From positions 28,842,184-28,906,183 of the forward strand of contig CAIIXF020000012.1 in assembly GCA_903813345.2 (NCBI GenBank): 64,000 nucleotides of DNA, read 5' to 3'. The first letter of the stretch is position 1. The number at the start of each line of letters is the position of its first letter. The notes beneath the pieces were generated by a model. That model ran no database searches. It worked only from the letters and a program-made list of their open reading frames with translations, and had not been told where the DNA came from. The position numbers and the translations under genes are program-made. Below, one piece after another: positions 35,001-43,203 of the stretch. Source of the stretch: Owenia fusiformis. Lineage: Eukaryota > Annelida > Polychaeta > Sabellida > Oweniidae.

Positions 35001-37830
35001 TAGATGTGATTTTATACTTTTGATAATGAAGATATTATATTCATGGTGTATAACCCAAACGCTCCTACATGCACGACGGAGCGTTTCATTACTGAAATTA
35101 AACAAAGAAACGCTCCGGAGTAGGAAAACTGGCTGGCGGGAATGATGAGCTGTCTGACAATTTCCCCAATAATGGGAATAAGAGCTATACGAAGCAGTAT
35201 AGTTATCAAAATTCAAAAACGTATTTGTCATTCTACCGGTCAAAACCCCTTTTGTCGATACATGTGATTAGTTGAGCCAAGATTAGAGCACCAACGTATA
35301 TTTTAGTCAAATTCCAATGCTTCAGCGCACCATACATTATCGTAATAGTGATTTGATGACTGAAAATCCAGTCTTAAAAATGATGACATTCTCATATTCA
35401 AGAAACGCTCCGATCTGATTAACACAGTGAATTGGAAACGCTCCGGTAGTCTAGGTCAGTTTAGGAAATATATAGCTTGCCTTTCCTTTTCAGGAAGAGA
35501 AAGAAAAGTTCTATTATACCCCTTGGCATCAATAGAAGAAAGATTAATTCACATATAAATTTTCGTTTTTTTCTATAGTTTTATGATTTAGCACATATGT
35601 AGGCATGACATCATCTAATGTATAGGCTTAAATCAGCTAGTTGCACGTTTAGCACCACCAGGTTCAGATGTTTCAATTTGCCTAACAAGTACAACACGTT
35701 TTTAAGAGATAGATTCGATTCGGGACTCTTCTCTAATAATCTGAAAAAAATGATATCAAAACAAAATGGTAAGAGCGTTTCTAAAATTGTGTTCTAAATC
35801 GACGGAGCGTTTCGAGGAAAACAAGAGATTTCTCGAGAACAAGTAATGGATTTGGACTGGGATTTTAGGAAATAAGAATATACGAGTTTGTGATCTACTA
35901 CTTTAACAGAAAGATTAACGTTTTCATAGAAATACTAGTTTAATTCGTAATTTGTGGTCGAAACGTCATCTTCAGATTCGTTCGATCTACACTACGGAGC
36001 TTTGATCAAGCAAATAACAGTTTACCACCAGAAGTTGAATAAATAAGATCTTTGCTCACAGTATTGTTCATCGAATGGTACATAATATTTCACCATAACA
36101 TATGATATGTAAGAGAAACGAGAGAAACAACACTTACGGTCATAGTGGAATCTTCATTAGCCGCCATTTTATTTCGCTCCGGAGCGTTTCCGCGTAAATG
36201 TAACGCTCCGTCGTGCATGTAGGAGCGTTTGGGTTATACACCGTGATATTTGTTTTTCAGTATAGTGCAAGTTTTGTTGCACCTTACTCACTTCGAGAGC
36301 CATGGTAGATTTTGAAACTTATGGCTCTCAAACGGAGAAGTGAACAGCTGATCAATAGTGACCTTTGAAATTGAATTAAGTCGATCCGCGGCTTACTTTT
36401 GGTCTCTAACTGTGTCTTACATCAGTATCATCAATCCGTGTAAGTATTGGAGCGCTGGAGTACTTCTTTTTCGATCAAGACTTGTAAATTGTTCATCGAG
36501 TTAAAGTTTTACAGACCTATTTCCAATATGGCGGTTTGCTAGGTGCGAGATACGCAACGAACGAAATGAATTTTGAGAATTAGTTAGGTTCGGACAACCT
36601 CCGGAGATTTACGAAAATGTCCGAGCAGAAACCGCCATATTGGAATTTGGCAGTAAAACGATTCACTCGGCTAACGAATTACAAGTCTTGATCGAAAAAG
36701 AAGTACTCCAGCGCTCCAATACTTACACGGATTGATGATACCGATGTAAGACACAGTTAGAGACCAAAAGTAAACCGCGGATCGACTTAATTCGATTTCA
36801 AAGGTCACGATCATTGAGCTGTCCAAATGCTCCGTGGGAAAGCTATTATATCAAAATCCAAATAGCTTTCGCAGGAAGTAAGTTGCACCTACTTGCATCA
36901 CAAGAGGTAAATAAATACTAACTGGCATTGTAAATGAAATGCAGCAGGGCATCTGTCACAGCAAAGTAGATCACCACCCTCCTTACAACTGTCACAACAA
37001 TCATGGTTCACGGCTCGTCCTGGTCGCCTGTACTCACGATGCTCGTTTCTCCTACGGGGTGGATTATCACTAAGAGGGGGAGCTATCAACTTCTGAATCT
37101 CCTGTAACACATTGAAAATTTTACATTTGTTGTGTCTAATTCCGACATGAATTGATTTTGGAGATTGGTTATCGCTGGAATCCGTATATACCAAGCATAG
37201 GGCAGGATTTACTGAACACAGCTGGCTCAAAAGCCAGCTGACACACCGTTAGAATATACCGGCGTGTGAAGCGTTTTTCCCCAACTTCCAGCTGGTGCGC
37301 TGGCATAAGTAACGGTATTTAGGAAGATAATTGAATATTACTTGCCCTTTTTTTGAAGTGTGGTGTCAACAAGTTCTATTTGTTGTGTAATTTGCAGTTA
37401 AATTGGAGAAATTTCTGTTCCGGCGCGCACCATTCTTAATTTTTTGCGCATGCGCTCAATTTATTCTCTTCATTGCAATGCCAACGGAAGTTCCCAGAGC
37501 TGACTTCTGTCAGCTCGGTAGAGTAAGGCAGGATGAACATGAAATTTCAATTGAAGTCCATGATGATAATGGAATATGTAAATCAGTTTGATCAGATATT
37601 TTTTATAGCCATAATTCATATGAAAATGTAATCAAAGTGATACATTTATTTTAGTTTTGATCAGCTTTATATACAAATAGCATGTGTTTTCAGTTCAAAA
37701 TCAAACAAAGGCTATGTGATCCGCATTTCAAAGATGGCTGATCAAAAATCAAACAAAAAATTTAGGGTCGACTTAAACTTACGTCCATTAAACCTCCCGA
37801 TGTATCAAGATCGTATGTAACAGGCTCCAT
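23015..37830 (-). CDS. PHF12: PHF12 homologue, complete coding region in 15 exons
   Basis: PHF12 is a nuclear chromatin-binding corepressor subunit linked to SIN3/HDAC complexes. Coding exons, in order: 37830-37783, 37101-36923, 34887-34791, 34554-34290, 33741-33627, 32570-32438, 31893-31723, 31174-31040, 30130-29467, 28643-28521, 28063-27935, 26245-26150, 24909-24827, 24246-24016, 23239-23015. They total 2694 bp (897 residues; human is about 1000) and every phase agrees. The start is [19 protein letters not shown]1 spans residues 52-95 ([13 protein letters not shown]). PHD2 spans 230-274 with C4HC2H spacing. The exon 8/9 join gives WLSSVVALQ. An FHA-like region lies near 710-775 ([24 protein letters not shown]). 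The C-terminus carries [20 protein letters not shown]. All introns are GT-AG; those after exons 8 and 14 use GTAGGC donors. Confidence 0.96.
23460..23640 (+). repeat. RepC dispersed repeat ('gccaggattt..aaggggggg' type)
   Basis: Shares 'catagccaggatttgccaag', 'ttttggcccaaatatgacta' and 'gcatgattttga' with 43095-43790 (interrupted), 56440-56625 (inverted) and 59890-60050. No coding. Confidence 0.55.
23776..23992. mobile_element. mariner-like MITE (CAGGGTGTCCCGAAAG family)
   Basis: Ends CAGGGTGTCCCGAAAGT on both sides in inverted orientation, TA-flanked, 217 bp, inside PHF12 intron 14 and about 20 bp from the exon 14 donor. It interrupts a pogo-like fragment (23700-23775). A 5'-truncated copy lies at 45130-45315. 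Confidence 0.82.
24565..24690 (+). repeat. RepA dispersed element copy
   Basis: CATGCAAAATGTCACACCCG, CCATTTGTTACAGATGCC, 'aacaccaaccgc' and 'ctataacaatatgtcac', within PHF12 intron 13 (24910-26149). Confidence 0.65.
25204..25897. mobile_element. piggyBac-like element, internally deleted
   Basis: Ends CCTTTAGCGTGCTGCC and, inverted, CCTTTACCATGCTGCC, flanked by TTAA (25200-25203 and 25898-25901); 694 bp in PHF12 intron 12. A short plus-strand frame from 25464 ([20 protein letters not shown]) is acidic, like a piggyBac transposase start, but stops after about 30 codons. The element is therefore dead and non-autonomous. Confidence 0.8.
26150..26245 (-). CDS. PHF12: PHF12 exon 12, source exon of the adjacent minisatellite
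   Basis: This 96-bp exon encodes [31 protein letters not shown] with split Gly codons at both ends. It fits human PHF12 just before GADMDVCL. The acceptor is TTGTATGTTGTAG|GG and the donor GGCACAG|GTTAGT. It joins exon 11 (NS-G) and exon 13 (G-ADMDVCL) in phase. Its acceptor and first 80 or so bases are repeated about 17 times upstream in the gene. Confidence 0.93.
26165..27745 (-). repeat. 94-bp minisatellite derived from PHF12 exon 12
   Basis: About 17 tandem units of 94 bp (unit starts at 26165 and 26259), with a few 93-bp variants. Read on the minus strand, each unit has the acceptor TTGTATGTTGTAG, then codons for [13 protein letters not shown] and [12 protein letters not shown]. The array fills PHF12 intron 11 up to exon 12; the unit nearest 26150 is the functional exon. 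The most distal copy (near 27720) has a different lead (TTGAGATCTGGTGAAGCC). A unit length of 31 codons plus one base means read-through from one copy to the next reaches a TAA (LVCCRV*). Confidence 0.95.
27775..27905 (+). repeat. RepB dispersed repeat copy
   Basis: 'gatttttctcaaatgagtgcaa', 'catgatttttcgcattt' and 'gtgggtgcagcccccacttgc' match the RepB copies at 12205 and 30715. It lies at the outer edge of the PHF12 minisatellite. Confidence 0.55.
28230..28345. repeat. Fragment of the CATCCTCC (Mutator-like) family
   Basis: 'gcaggtgtccaga..cttccttcttc' and 'ggaggatgtgg' match the ends of the 19943 and 49905 elements, in PHF12 intron 10. Damaged; no target duplication is recognisable. Confidence 0.4.
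29228..29388. mobile_element. pogo/Tigger-like MITE
   Basis: Ends CAGTAGAACCTGTGTAAGTG and, inverted, CAGTAGAAACTAAGTGGAAC, flanked by TA. 161 bp in PHF12 intron 9, with several internal 'tgttccactta' repeats. Same family as 20234-20410. Confidence 0.75.
29467..30130 (-). CDS. PHF12: PHF12 exon 9, long disordered region
   Basis: The largest PHF12 exon (664 bp, residues 382-602) begins [20 protein letters not shown] and continues as low-complexity Ser/Thr/Asn-rich sequence. It ends in phase 1 at GTGAGC. The open frame runs past the donor to 29306, but joining exon 10 (GKNSPTSNI) is required for the conserved downstream segment. Confidence 0.93.
30155..30303 (-). repeat. tRNA-derived SINE (tRNA-Lys-like head)
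   Basis: On the minus strand the head has an A-box (TAGCTCAAGTGCTAGAG), a T-arm GTGGGTTCAATTCCCAC with B-box, and a TTT anticodon-position triplet. The acceptor stem does not pair. The body continues 'agggtagagtgactttttcacac' and ends in an A-rich tail. It sits about 25 bp upstream of the PHF12 exon 9 acceptor. Confidence 0.7.
30715..30920 (+). repeat. RepB dispersed repeat copy
   Basis: Repeated 'tctcaagtgggtgcaaatgg' phrases and the end 'agtgagtgcaacgcccacttgc' in PHF12 intron 8. Confidence 0.55.
31353..31679. mobile_element. Three tandem mini mariner-like hairpin MITEs
   Basis: Three hairpin elements (31353-31428, 31486-31547, 31604-31679) each run from CAGGGTGTCC (first copy CAGGGTTTCC) to GGACACCCTG or GAACACCCTG. 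Identical spacers ('tatctctcttttgcttgcag', 'atagtaccatatctttgcat') separate them. Element plus spacer was therefore amplified together at a period of about 118-133 bp. The array ends 40 bp from the PHF12 exon 7 donor. Confidence 0.8.
32063..32235. repeat. Degraded pogo-like MITE
   Basis: 'aatgaaacctgtatatctaa' with 'aacacc' at the left and 'ggtgttcagattggacaag' with 'ttttacta' at the right form a diverged inverted pair, in PHF12 intron 6. A related half-copy lies at 31925-32005. Confidence 0.45.
32438..32570 (-). CDS. PHF12: PHF12 exon 6, second PHD finger
   Basis: It encodes residues 236-279, including [19 protein letters not shown] and SGRWMCPNH. With CFLC from exon 5 (33741-33627) this gives zinc ligands C230, C233, C245, C248, H253, C256, C271 and H274, the C4HC2H pattern of this PHD. 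Confidence 0.94.
32609..32775. repeat. 167-bp long inverted repeat (foldback)
   Basis: Outer arms ACAATTGTTGACCTCTCC and GGAGAGGTCTACAATTGT. Inner arms also pair: 'gtcaaccggcaaaattgtat' with 'atatgattttgacggttaac', and 'gactgtaaacc' with 'ggtttacagtc'. Almost the whole segment can fold on itself. It lies in PHF12 intron 5. Confidence 0.75.
34125..34245 (+). repeat. RepA dispersed element fragment
   Basis: 'accacctgccatttgttacagg', 'gagcaccatccacc' and 'ctatgacaaaatattagcac' resemble RepA, in PHF12 intron 4. The CATGCAAAATG block is missing. Confidence 0.45.
35042..36245. mobile_element. 1.2-kb inverted-repeat DNA transposon with CGGAGCGTTTC motifs
   Basis: 44-bp terminal inverted repeats start CATGGTGTATAACCCAAACG (right end CACGGTG...) and differ at one base. 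The same five bases ATATT flank both sides (35037-35041, 36246-36250). The core motif CGGAGCGTTTC, in either direction, recurs at least seven times inside, near 35085, 35105, 35405, 35435, 35800, 36180 and 36203. No transposase frame. It occupies most of PHF12 intron 2. The superfamily is undetermined. Confidence 0.8.
36266..36898. repeat. Long nested palindrome (foldback element) in PHF12 intron 2
   Basis: The left arm 36345-36505 and the right arm 36665-36825 match over about 160 bp in inverted orientation (for example 'agtattggagcgctggagta' and its complement). The centre repeats the pattern: CCAATATGGCGGTTT and AAACCGCCATATTGG. More diverged outer arms reach TGCAAG..CTTGCA. Smaller hairpins sit inside each arm. 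It ends about 25 bp from the PHF12 exon 2 donor. Confidence 0.8.
36923..37101 (-). CDS. PHF12: PHF12 exon 2, first PHD finger
   Basis: This exon encodes residues 17-75 plus two bases of His76. It carries a basic stretch ([14 protein letters not shown]), then [24 protein letters not shown], the first half of PHD1. Exon 3 (34887-34791) supplies the rest ([11 protein letters not shown]). The donor is GTTAGT after CA, and the split His codon replaces a Cys in the human protein at that spot. Confidence 0.94.
37219..37240. repeat. Perfect CAGCTGGCT hairpin
   Basis: CAGCTGGCT and AGCCAGCTG flank a 4-base loop, just upstream of PHF12 exon 2 in intron 1. Each arm has an E-box (CAGCTG). Confidence 0.5.
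37445..37455. promoter_or_regulatory. NRF1-type palindrome in PHF12 intron 1
   Basis: TGCGCATGCGC is the consensus NRF1 site. It is followed by a CpG-containing stretch that stands out from the AT-rich background. Confidence 0.45.
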
Positions 37831-38124
37831 CCTGTATCCTTATACTCCAGAGAATCCGTCAGGAAATTTTTGGGTACTACAGTTGTTCGAATAGTCTGAA
37901 ATCGATCGTTCACTGTCTCAATTTTTTGAGATTTGTGCTCACTTTTTGAAAAATTTTGGAAAATCTGTCAACTTTTAAAACGACTTTTCAACCTGTTAAC
38001 AGTAAAGATATTACACCAAACTGCAAGAACACACGGGAACACCACATATCTTTGTTATTTCTGTGACAATCTGCTGGTAAAATTTGTTTTCCTATAGAAA
38101 TATCCAGTTGAACCAAAGTTTATT

Positions 38125-38180
38125 TAGAGAAGAACTTCTTTGGCGCAAAATGGTGGACCTGATATGCGCATGCGCGAATT
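38125..38180. promoter_or_regulatory. Candidate PHF12 promoter region with NRF1 and E2F-like sites
   Basis: TGCGCATGCGC at 38165-38175 is a perfect NRF1 palindrome. TTTGGCGCAAAA at 38139-38150 resembles E2F. They lie about 300 bp upstream of the PHF12 ATG. Transcription start unknown. Confidence 0.45.
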
Positions 38181-38267
38181 TTCTTATTGATTTCAACTCT
38201 GGTTTTGATGGAACGAAATCAATGCAATATATTACGGGGTTAGATTTTATTTCCTATTTACATTAAT

Positions 38268-38868
38268 CACGGGGTGCCATCGAATAATTTTGGCAACGTA
38301 CCGGAGAACGACATTTTACTAAGAAATGGCAATAATTTAGCACAATATATTTTTTAACTAGAGTTCTATTTTGATTTTGACAAAAGTAAGTATTCCATGC
38401 AATAACTATTTCATTCATGAGTTTGTAGGAATTCTGTTGGAACCCAGTTCTGATCAAGTACGAAGTTATTGAAATCGGCGCAGACGGACTTTACTCCGAA
38501 AGATGGTTTTTCGATTATAACTTTTCACAACATTTAAGTATAGACTTTTGAAAAAAGTACAGAATAGTCCTTATACTTTTGAATAATTCTGTTATTTCTG
38601 ATTCACACGACTCTGATTTGTTTAATTAAAAAAAAAGTTTTAAAAATATTACTTAGGAACGTAACCGGAGCTGGGAACGTAACCGGAGCAGATCAGTTGA
38701 ATTATTTAATCAAAAAAATTAAAATATATGATTTAAAGCACATATACTAATTTAAAAACATACGGGATTGTTCGAATGCGTATTTATTAATATATATGCT
38801 TTAAATCATATATTTTATTTTTTTAAATTATATAATTCGATTATAAAATTATTCGATGGCACCCCGTG
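38268..38868. mobile_element. 601-bp inverted-repeat MITE with CACGGGGTGCC ends
   Basis: Termini CACGGGGTGCCATCGAATAA match in inverted orientation for 24 bases, flanked by TTAAT on both sides (38263-38267, 38869-38873). The interior has two 'ggaacgtaaccggagc' copies and an AT-rich palindrome (38740-38815). No coding. Confidence 0.8.
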
Positions 38869-38879
38869 TTAATGGCCTA

Positions 38880-39900
38880 TAACTTGTAAATGTGTAATAT
38901 GCACACATGACGAGACATGTGAATCACAGTGAATAAATGTATATTGGATAAAATCTAAAAGGTAATATATGCAAGTGCAAGTGCCTAAAGGAGAAAGGAG
39001 AAAAACTTAAATCAATTCAGTCTCACGTCAAATGATGCGTGATAAAACTCCCAAAAAAGACCAAAAACTCTCAAAGATGTCCCCTCAACTTATATTCTTC
39101 AAGTCCGACCCTGTATTTCGTCCTTGTCTCACTTATAGCAGTTAATTTGTTTAGCTAGTTCACAAATACAACACGCCGTTGTGTTGTTTTAATTGATGAT
39201 AGCATATTCCTGACATCTTTCTTTTTCTTGATGCAATGATCCTGGGGCAATGATATTAATTAACACGCTCGAAACTAGCATAATATTATTCGAAGCGTGT
39301 TTAGAAAATTTTGAAACCGCCACATTGTGTCTGCCAATTTGACCAATCGGTGATGATATTTTCTCAATACAGATTAACATTATAGCCATGTCTTCTTTGA
39401 ACCCTTGGGTTATTCCCCTTTAAGATACAGCCAATTAATGCGTTCACATTCACACACTCTGCCATCTTTCTTTCACTCTTTCTAAATGCTAAATGCAAAC
39501 CCTGCGTGGACTGTACATTTTGTATCACCTGCTGCTAACGAGGATCAGCTTTTGCAGTTGCCAGAGTCAGGAAGCGGGAATATTGACTTCTTTCAAACTT
39601 TACGATGTCAATAAGAGGTAAAATTTACAATAATGGATATGTATTCTTTAACTTATAAACTTATCTTGCTAATATTGTAAGACTTGACCTATTATAAGCC
39701 AGGGTTATCATAAATATGATCAAAACAATGAGGTCATAATTTTCAAAAATGGCTGAATTCGAGTAGCCTAATGACATCATTATGACATCATATTCAACGT
39801 CAATGAAACAATTTGAATGCATTTATTTCTTGTTCAAAGTCTTGGTTAATTTGTGACAGGCTTACAAATATTCCCAAAAATGAAACATAAAATGTGTAAG
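38880..39900. other. Intergenic, nothing recognised
   Basis: AT-rich; contains a short palindrome AACACGCT..AGCGTGTT (39261-39302). No coding signal. Confidence 0.4.
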
Positions 39901-39912
39901 GTTTACTACAGT

Positions 39913-39980
39913 CCATAGGCTAAGGGAAAAGTAATAGTAAGCTGTATATAGAAGAGACAGGTAAACAATTAGGATTGAAA
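39913..39980 (+). repeat. Inverted repeat, left copy
   Basis: 'cataggctaagggaaaagta', 'atagtaagctgtatatagaa' and 'gagacaggt' are found again, inverted, at 42955-43021. The pair brackets the LINE and a foldback over 3.1 kb. Confidence 0.7.
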
Positions 39981-40284
39981 AATTTTTCAAAAACTTGCCG
40001 TCTTGGTACGAGTTCTCCTTACTGGTATCGAGTCGTACCACCAAATCTCCCAAGAATCTTCTCCAAAGTGTTTTCGAAACGTATATTGTTGAATATTTCA
40101 AATCTATATCCTAACTCTTCGATAAGACAGCATAAAAAAACATCATAACTCTGAAAGTAGATCAGTTGAAGACAACTGGTCCTCCTTCAAATCTACATTA
40201 ATATCGTCAATCAATGAGCATATTCCAAGTAAAACTCTTAGTGGGAAATTCAAAGTACCCTGGATTACCACCAGGATACTGAGA

Positions 40285-40890
40285 ATGATCCGTCAGAAAC
40301 AAAGACGATATAATGTTGCCAAACGTTCAAATGAACCTCATCATTGGCATAAATACAAATCACTACGGAAATTAATCCATAGTGAAATTCGTAAAGAACA
40401 TCAGCGCTACATCAACGATCTGCTTGACATTGATGAAAGCGAAATCATAAATGAGAATGTTCAGCACAAAGGCATTACCAAACGCTTCTGGAGCTACCTA
40501 AAGTCTAAACGCAAAGATGCATCAGGTATCAGCGTGCTGCGTAACAAAGATGGCGACGAAATAACAGACGCCACCCAGAAAGCAAACATCCTCAATGACC
40601 AATACAATTCTGTATTCACAGATGAGGATGCCACTCTACCGACAATGGTACCTAGTCAAATTCCTGAAATGCCAAATATCAAAATTTCGACAAAAGGAAT
40701 TCACAAATTGCTAACTGGCCTAAATCCATCAAAAGCCACTGGACCCGATCTTATTCCGACTAGGGTCCTGAAGGAATGCAGTGACAGCATATCACCATTC
40801 CTTCAAATAATTTTTCAACAGTCTATCGATGAAGGCTTAGTGCCTATGGACTGGAAACATGCCAATGTTACTGCTATCAGTTCCATGTAA
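40285..40890 (+). pseudogene. LINE reverse transcriptase, N-terminal part (broken)
   Basis: The frame holds the region before and including the first RT motifs (ISTKGIHKLLTGLNPSKATG PDLIPTRVL). It runs into a stop after a deletion. The ATG is internal: the frame is open upstream to about 40126. Confidence 0.88.
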
Positions 40891-42154
40891 AATAATGGAG
40901 CATATTATATTCCATCACGTTATGGCCCACTTTGACCTCTATGAAATTCTAGTAAAATTCCAACATGGATTCAGGTCAAAGCACTCATGTGAAACACAAC
41001 TTGTCAATACAATAGAGAATATAGCTCGGGCCCTCGACAACAATAAACAAACAGACATGTTGGTATTAGACTTTTCCAAAGCGTTTGACACGGTGGCTCA
41101 CGAACGCCTCTTGCTCAAACTCGACTATTATGGAATTCGCAATAATAACTTGAACTGGTTCAGATCCTGGCTTGTGGGAAGATCACAACTGGTAGTGCTC
41201 GATGGTGAATCAAGTTCAAAAACTCCAGTAAAATCAGGAGTTCCTCAAGGAACAGTTCTTGGACCACTCTGTTTCCTTGTTTATATCAATGATATGGGCA
41301 ATAACCTATCATCCTCAGCCAGTCTTAAGCTTTTTGCTGACGACAGCCTTTTATTCATGATAGTCGAAAGCAAGCAAGATGCATTAACACTACAGGAGAA
41401 TCTTGATAAACTGGTCTCCTGGGCATCAACATGGCAAATGAAATTCCATCCATCAAAATGCTATGTGCTAAATATTCACAAAGGTAAATCCCCTATCATG
41501 CACAATTACACCATGCTAGGGGAAAACCTTAAGTCGGTTACACACATCCCATACCTAGGAATTGACATCACAAATAACTTACGCTGGACTACACATATTC
41601 AAACTATTGTATCCAAAGCCAATAAGGTGCTTGGATTTCTCAGGCGCAACCTCCATCAATGCCCTGAAAAAGTGAAGGCTCAGGCATATAAGTCACTAGT
41701 CCGGCCTAATTTAGAGTATGCCAGCTCGGCATGGGATCCATACCGACAAAAATATATTGATATGTTGGAACAGGTACAGAGAAGAGCAGCCAGGTTTGTA
41801 ACCAAATGTCACTCAAGGGAACCAGGCTGCGTCACCAAAGCTCTTCAAGACCTACAGTGGGAGCCACTGAAGGAGCGTCGAGAGGCTGCTAGAGTTTTCC
41901 TTTTCTACAAAGGAAAGCAGAACCTAGCAGCCATCGACGTGCCTCCATACTTCCGCCAACAGATCAATACCAACACTAGGTTGTATCATCCTTCTAAGTT
42001 CATACAACCATCAACTAGAACGGATGCATACAAGTTTAGCTATTTCCCTAGGACAATAGCTAAATGGAACACTCTACCTGGTGACATCTTAGACTGTGAC
42101 AGTCTAAGTAGTTTTAAATCATCATACTATGCCTATGTCAATAACTGCAATTAA
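40859..42154 (+). pseudogene. LINE reverse transcriptase, palm and C-terminal part
   Basis: It contains RT motifs DFSKAFDTVAHERLLLKLDY, SGVPQGTVLGPLCFLVYIND and FADDSLLF, then the LINE-type C-terminal region with LQWEPLKERREAARVF. It is in a different frame from the upstream part, so the first codons here are not a natural start. Confidence 0.9.
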
Positions 42155-42427
42155 ATAGGTGTGTTTTTAATATAGATCTATGTTTTAATGTAAAGGGTCC
42201 CCAGTGCACAGCAACAAGCCTGCACTACTGGTAAAGAGGGGTGATGTCAACGCGGTAGCTTGACAGTCTCCCCAGGTAAAATGAGTTGTAAACCATAGAT
42301 CTATTTTTAAATGTTAAGGTTTTAAATTATATTCTATTCAAATTCTATCACTGTTAAATTATATATCTGCTTTATATGGGCTTATTAGCCTTTTGCAGAT
42401 TATTGACATAGACATAGACATAGACCA

Positions 42428-42805
42428 ACTGTACGAACCTGCAATTGCCCGGCAAGTTGAAACTTCCGGATACATGGAAAGATTAAATCTTGTAACGATT
42501 GATTTGATTGGTTGTAATTAGAAGTTTAAAATTCCAAGAAAAATGTTAATTTCACCATTCAAATTGGGTTTAAAAAGATATTATATGAAACAGATGTTTT
42601 GATAAATAATTATTAAGTACACCTTTTATAGTTTTGTACACTTTAATTGATTGTTATTTCTAGAATATGAATTACATTTTAGAGAACCAGATAGGTGTCA
42701 CTGGCGGAGGTTAGCAGGAACCAATCAAATTCCTTGTTTCAAACTTCCATTTAACACGGAAATCCGGGTAACTTGCCAGACAATTGTAGGTTTTCAGAAT
42801 ATCTC
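42428..42805. repeat. Foldback repeat next to the LINE tail
   Basis: The left arm 42434-42520 ('cctgcaattgcccggcaagt', 'gattgatttgattggtt') pairs with 42700-42800 ('acttgccagacaattgtagg', 'aaccaatcaaattcc') in inverted orientation, with several mismatches. Confidence 0.6.
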
Positions 42806-42954
42806 GCCTCAAGACGGCTTTATTCACTCTATATCACTTGAATGTGGTTGATTCATAGGTAAGAATTGAGAACTATCAATTTTGGATCAACTCTGCATTG
42901 TTTTTTGAAAATAATACACAAATAATGTTAAAATCGCCTTGTTAACAAGTGGCC

Positions 42955-43021
42955 TAAATCCTAGTTGTTCACCTGTCTCTTCTATATACAGCTTACTATT
43001 ACTTTTCCCTTAGCCTATGCT
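42955..43021 (-). repeat. Inverted repeat, right copy
   Basis: Inverted copy of 39913-39980, with only a few differences ('acctgtctcttctatatacag', 'cttactattacttttccct'). Confidence 0.7.
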
Positions 43022-43203
43022 ACAGTCACTAGCCAACATCGCAGATAGAATGTTGCAGCGTTGTTTTTCATCTTTTGAAATACATTGCAGGTCAGTCCCG
43101 TAGCCAGAATTTTCCAAGGGGGGGTCACTTTTCCAAAATATTCTAGGGGGGGGGGGTCACTTTGGCAAATTTGGCCAAAAGTCACTCAAAAAATAGTCAG
43201 AAT

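Larger units (their letters stand above)
40130..42430 (+). mobile_element. 5'-truncated, frame-broken non-LTR retrotransposon (LINE)
   Basis: Two plus-strand frames (open from about 40147 to 40890, and 40859-42154) together cover the reverse transcriptase of a Jockey/CR1-like LINE. Visible are a linker with FWSYLKSKRKD, a LNPSKATGPD motif, DFSKAFDTVAHERLL, SGVPQGTVLGP and the catalytic FADD box (41333-41344). The frames change near 40880, where a block between AI and SVPCKIMEH is missing, so the element cannot make an intact enzyme. The endonuclease domain is absent. The 3' end carries a short GACATA tandem tail (42406-42424). Confidence 0.9.

Noticed and set aside
40285-42154. LINE ORFs as a host reverse-transcriptase-like gene
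   Set aside because: Frame break, missing block, absent endonuclease and a tandem 3' tail mark a dead retrotransposon copy.
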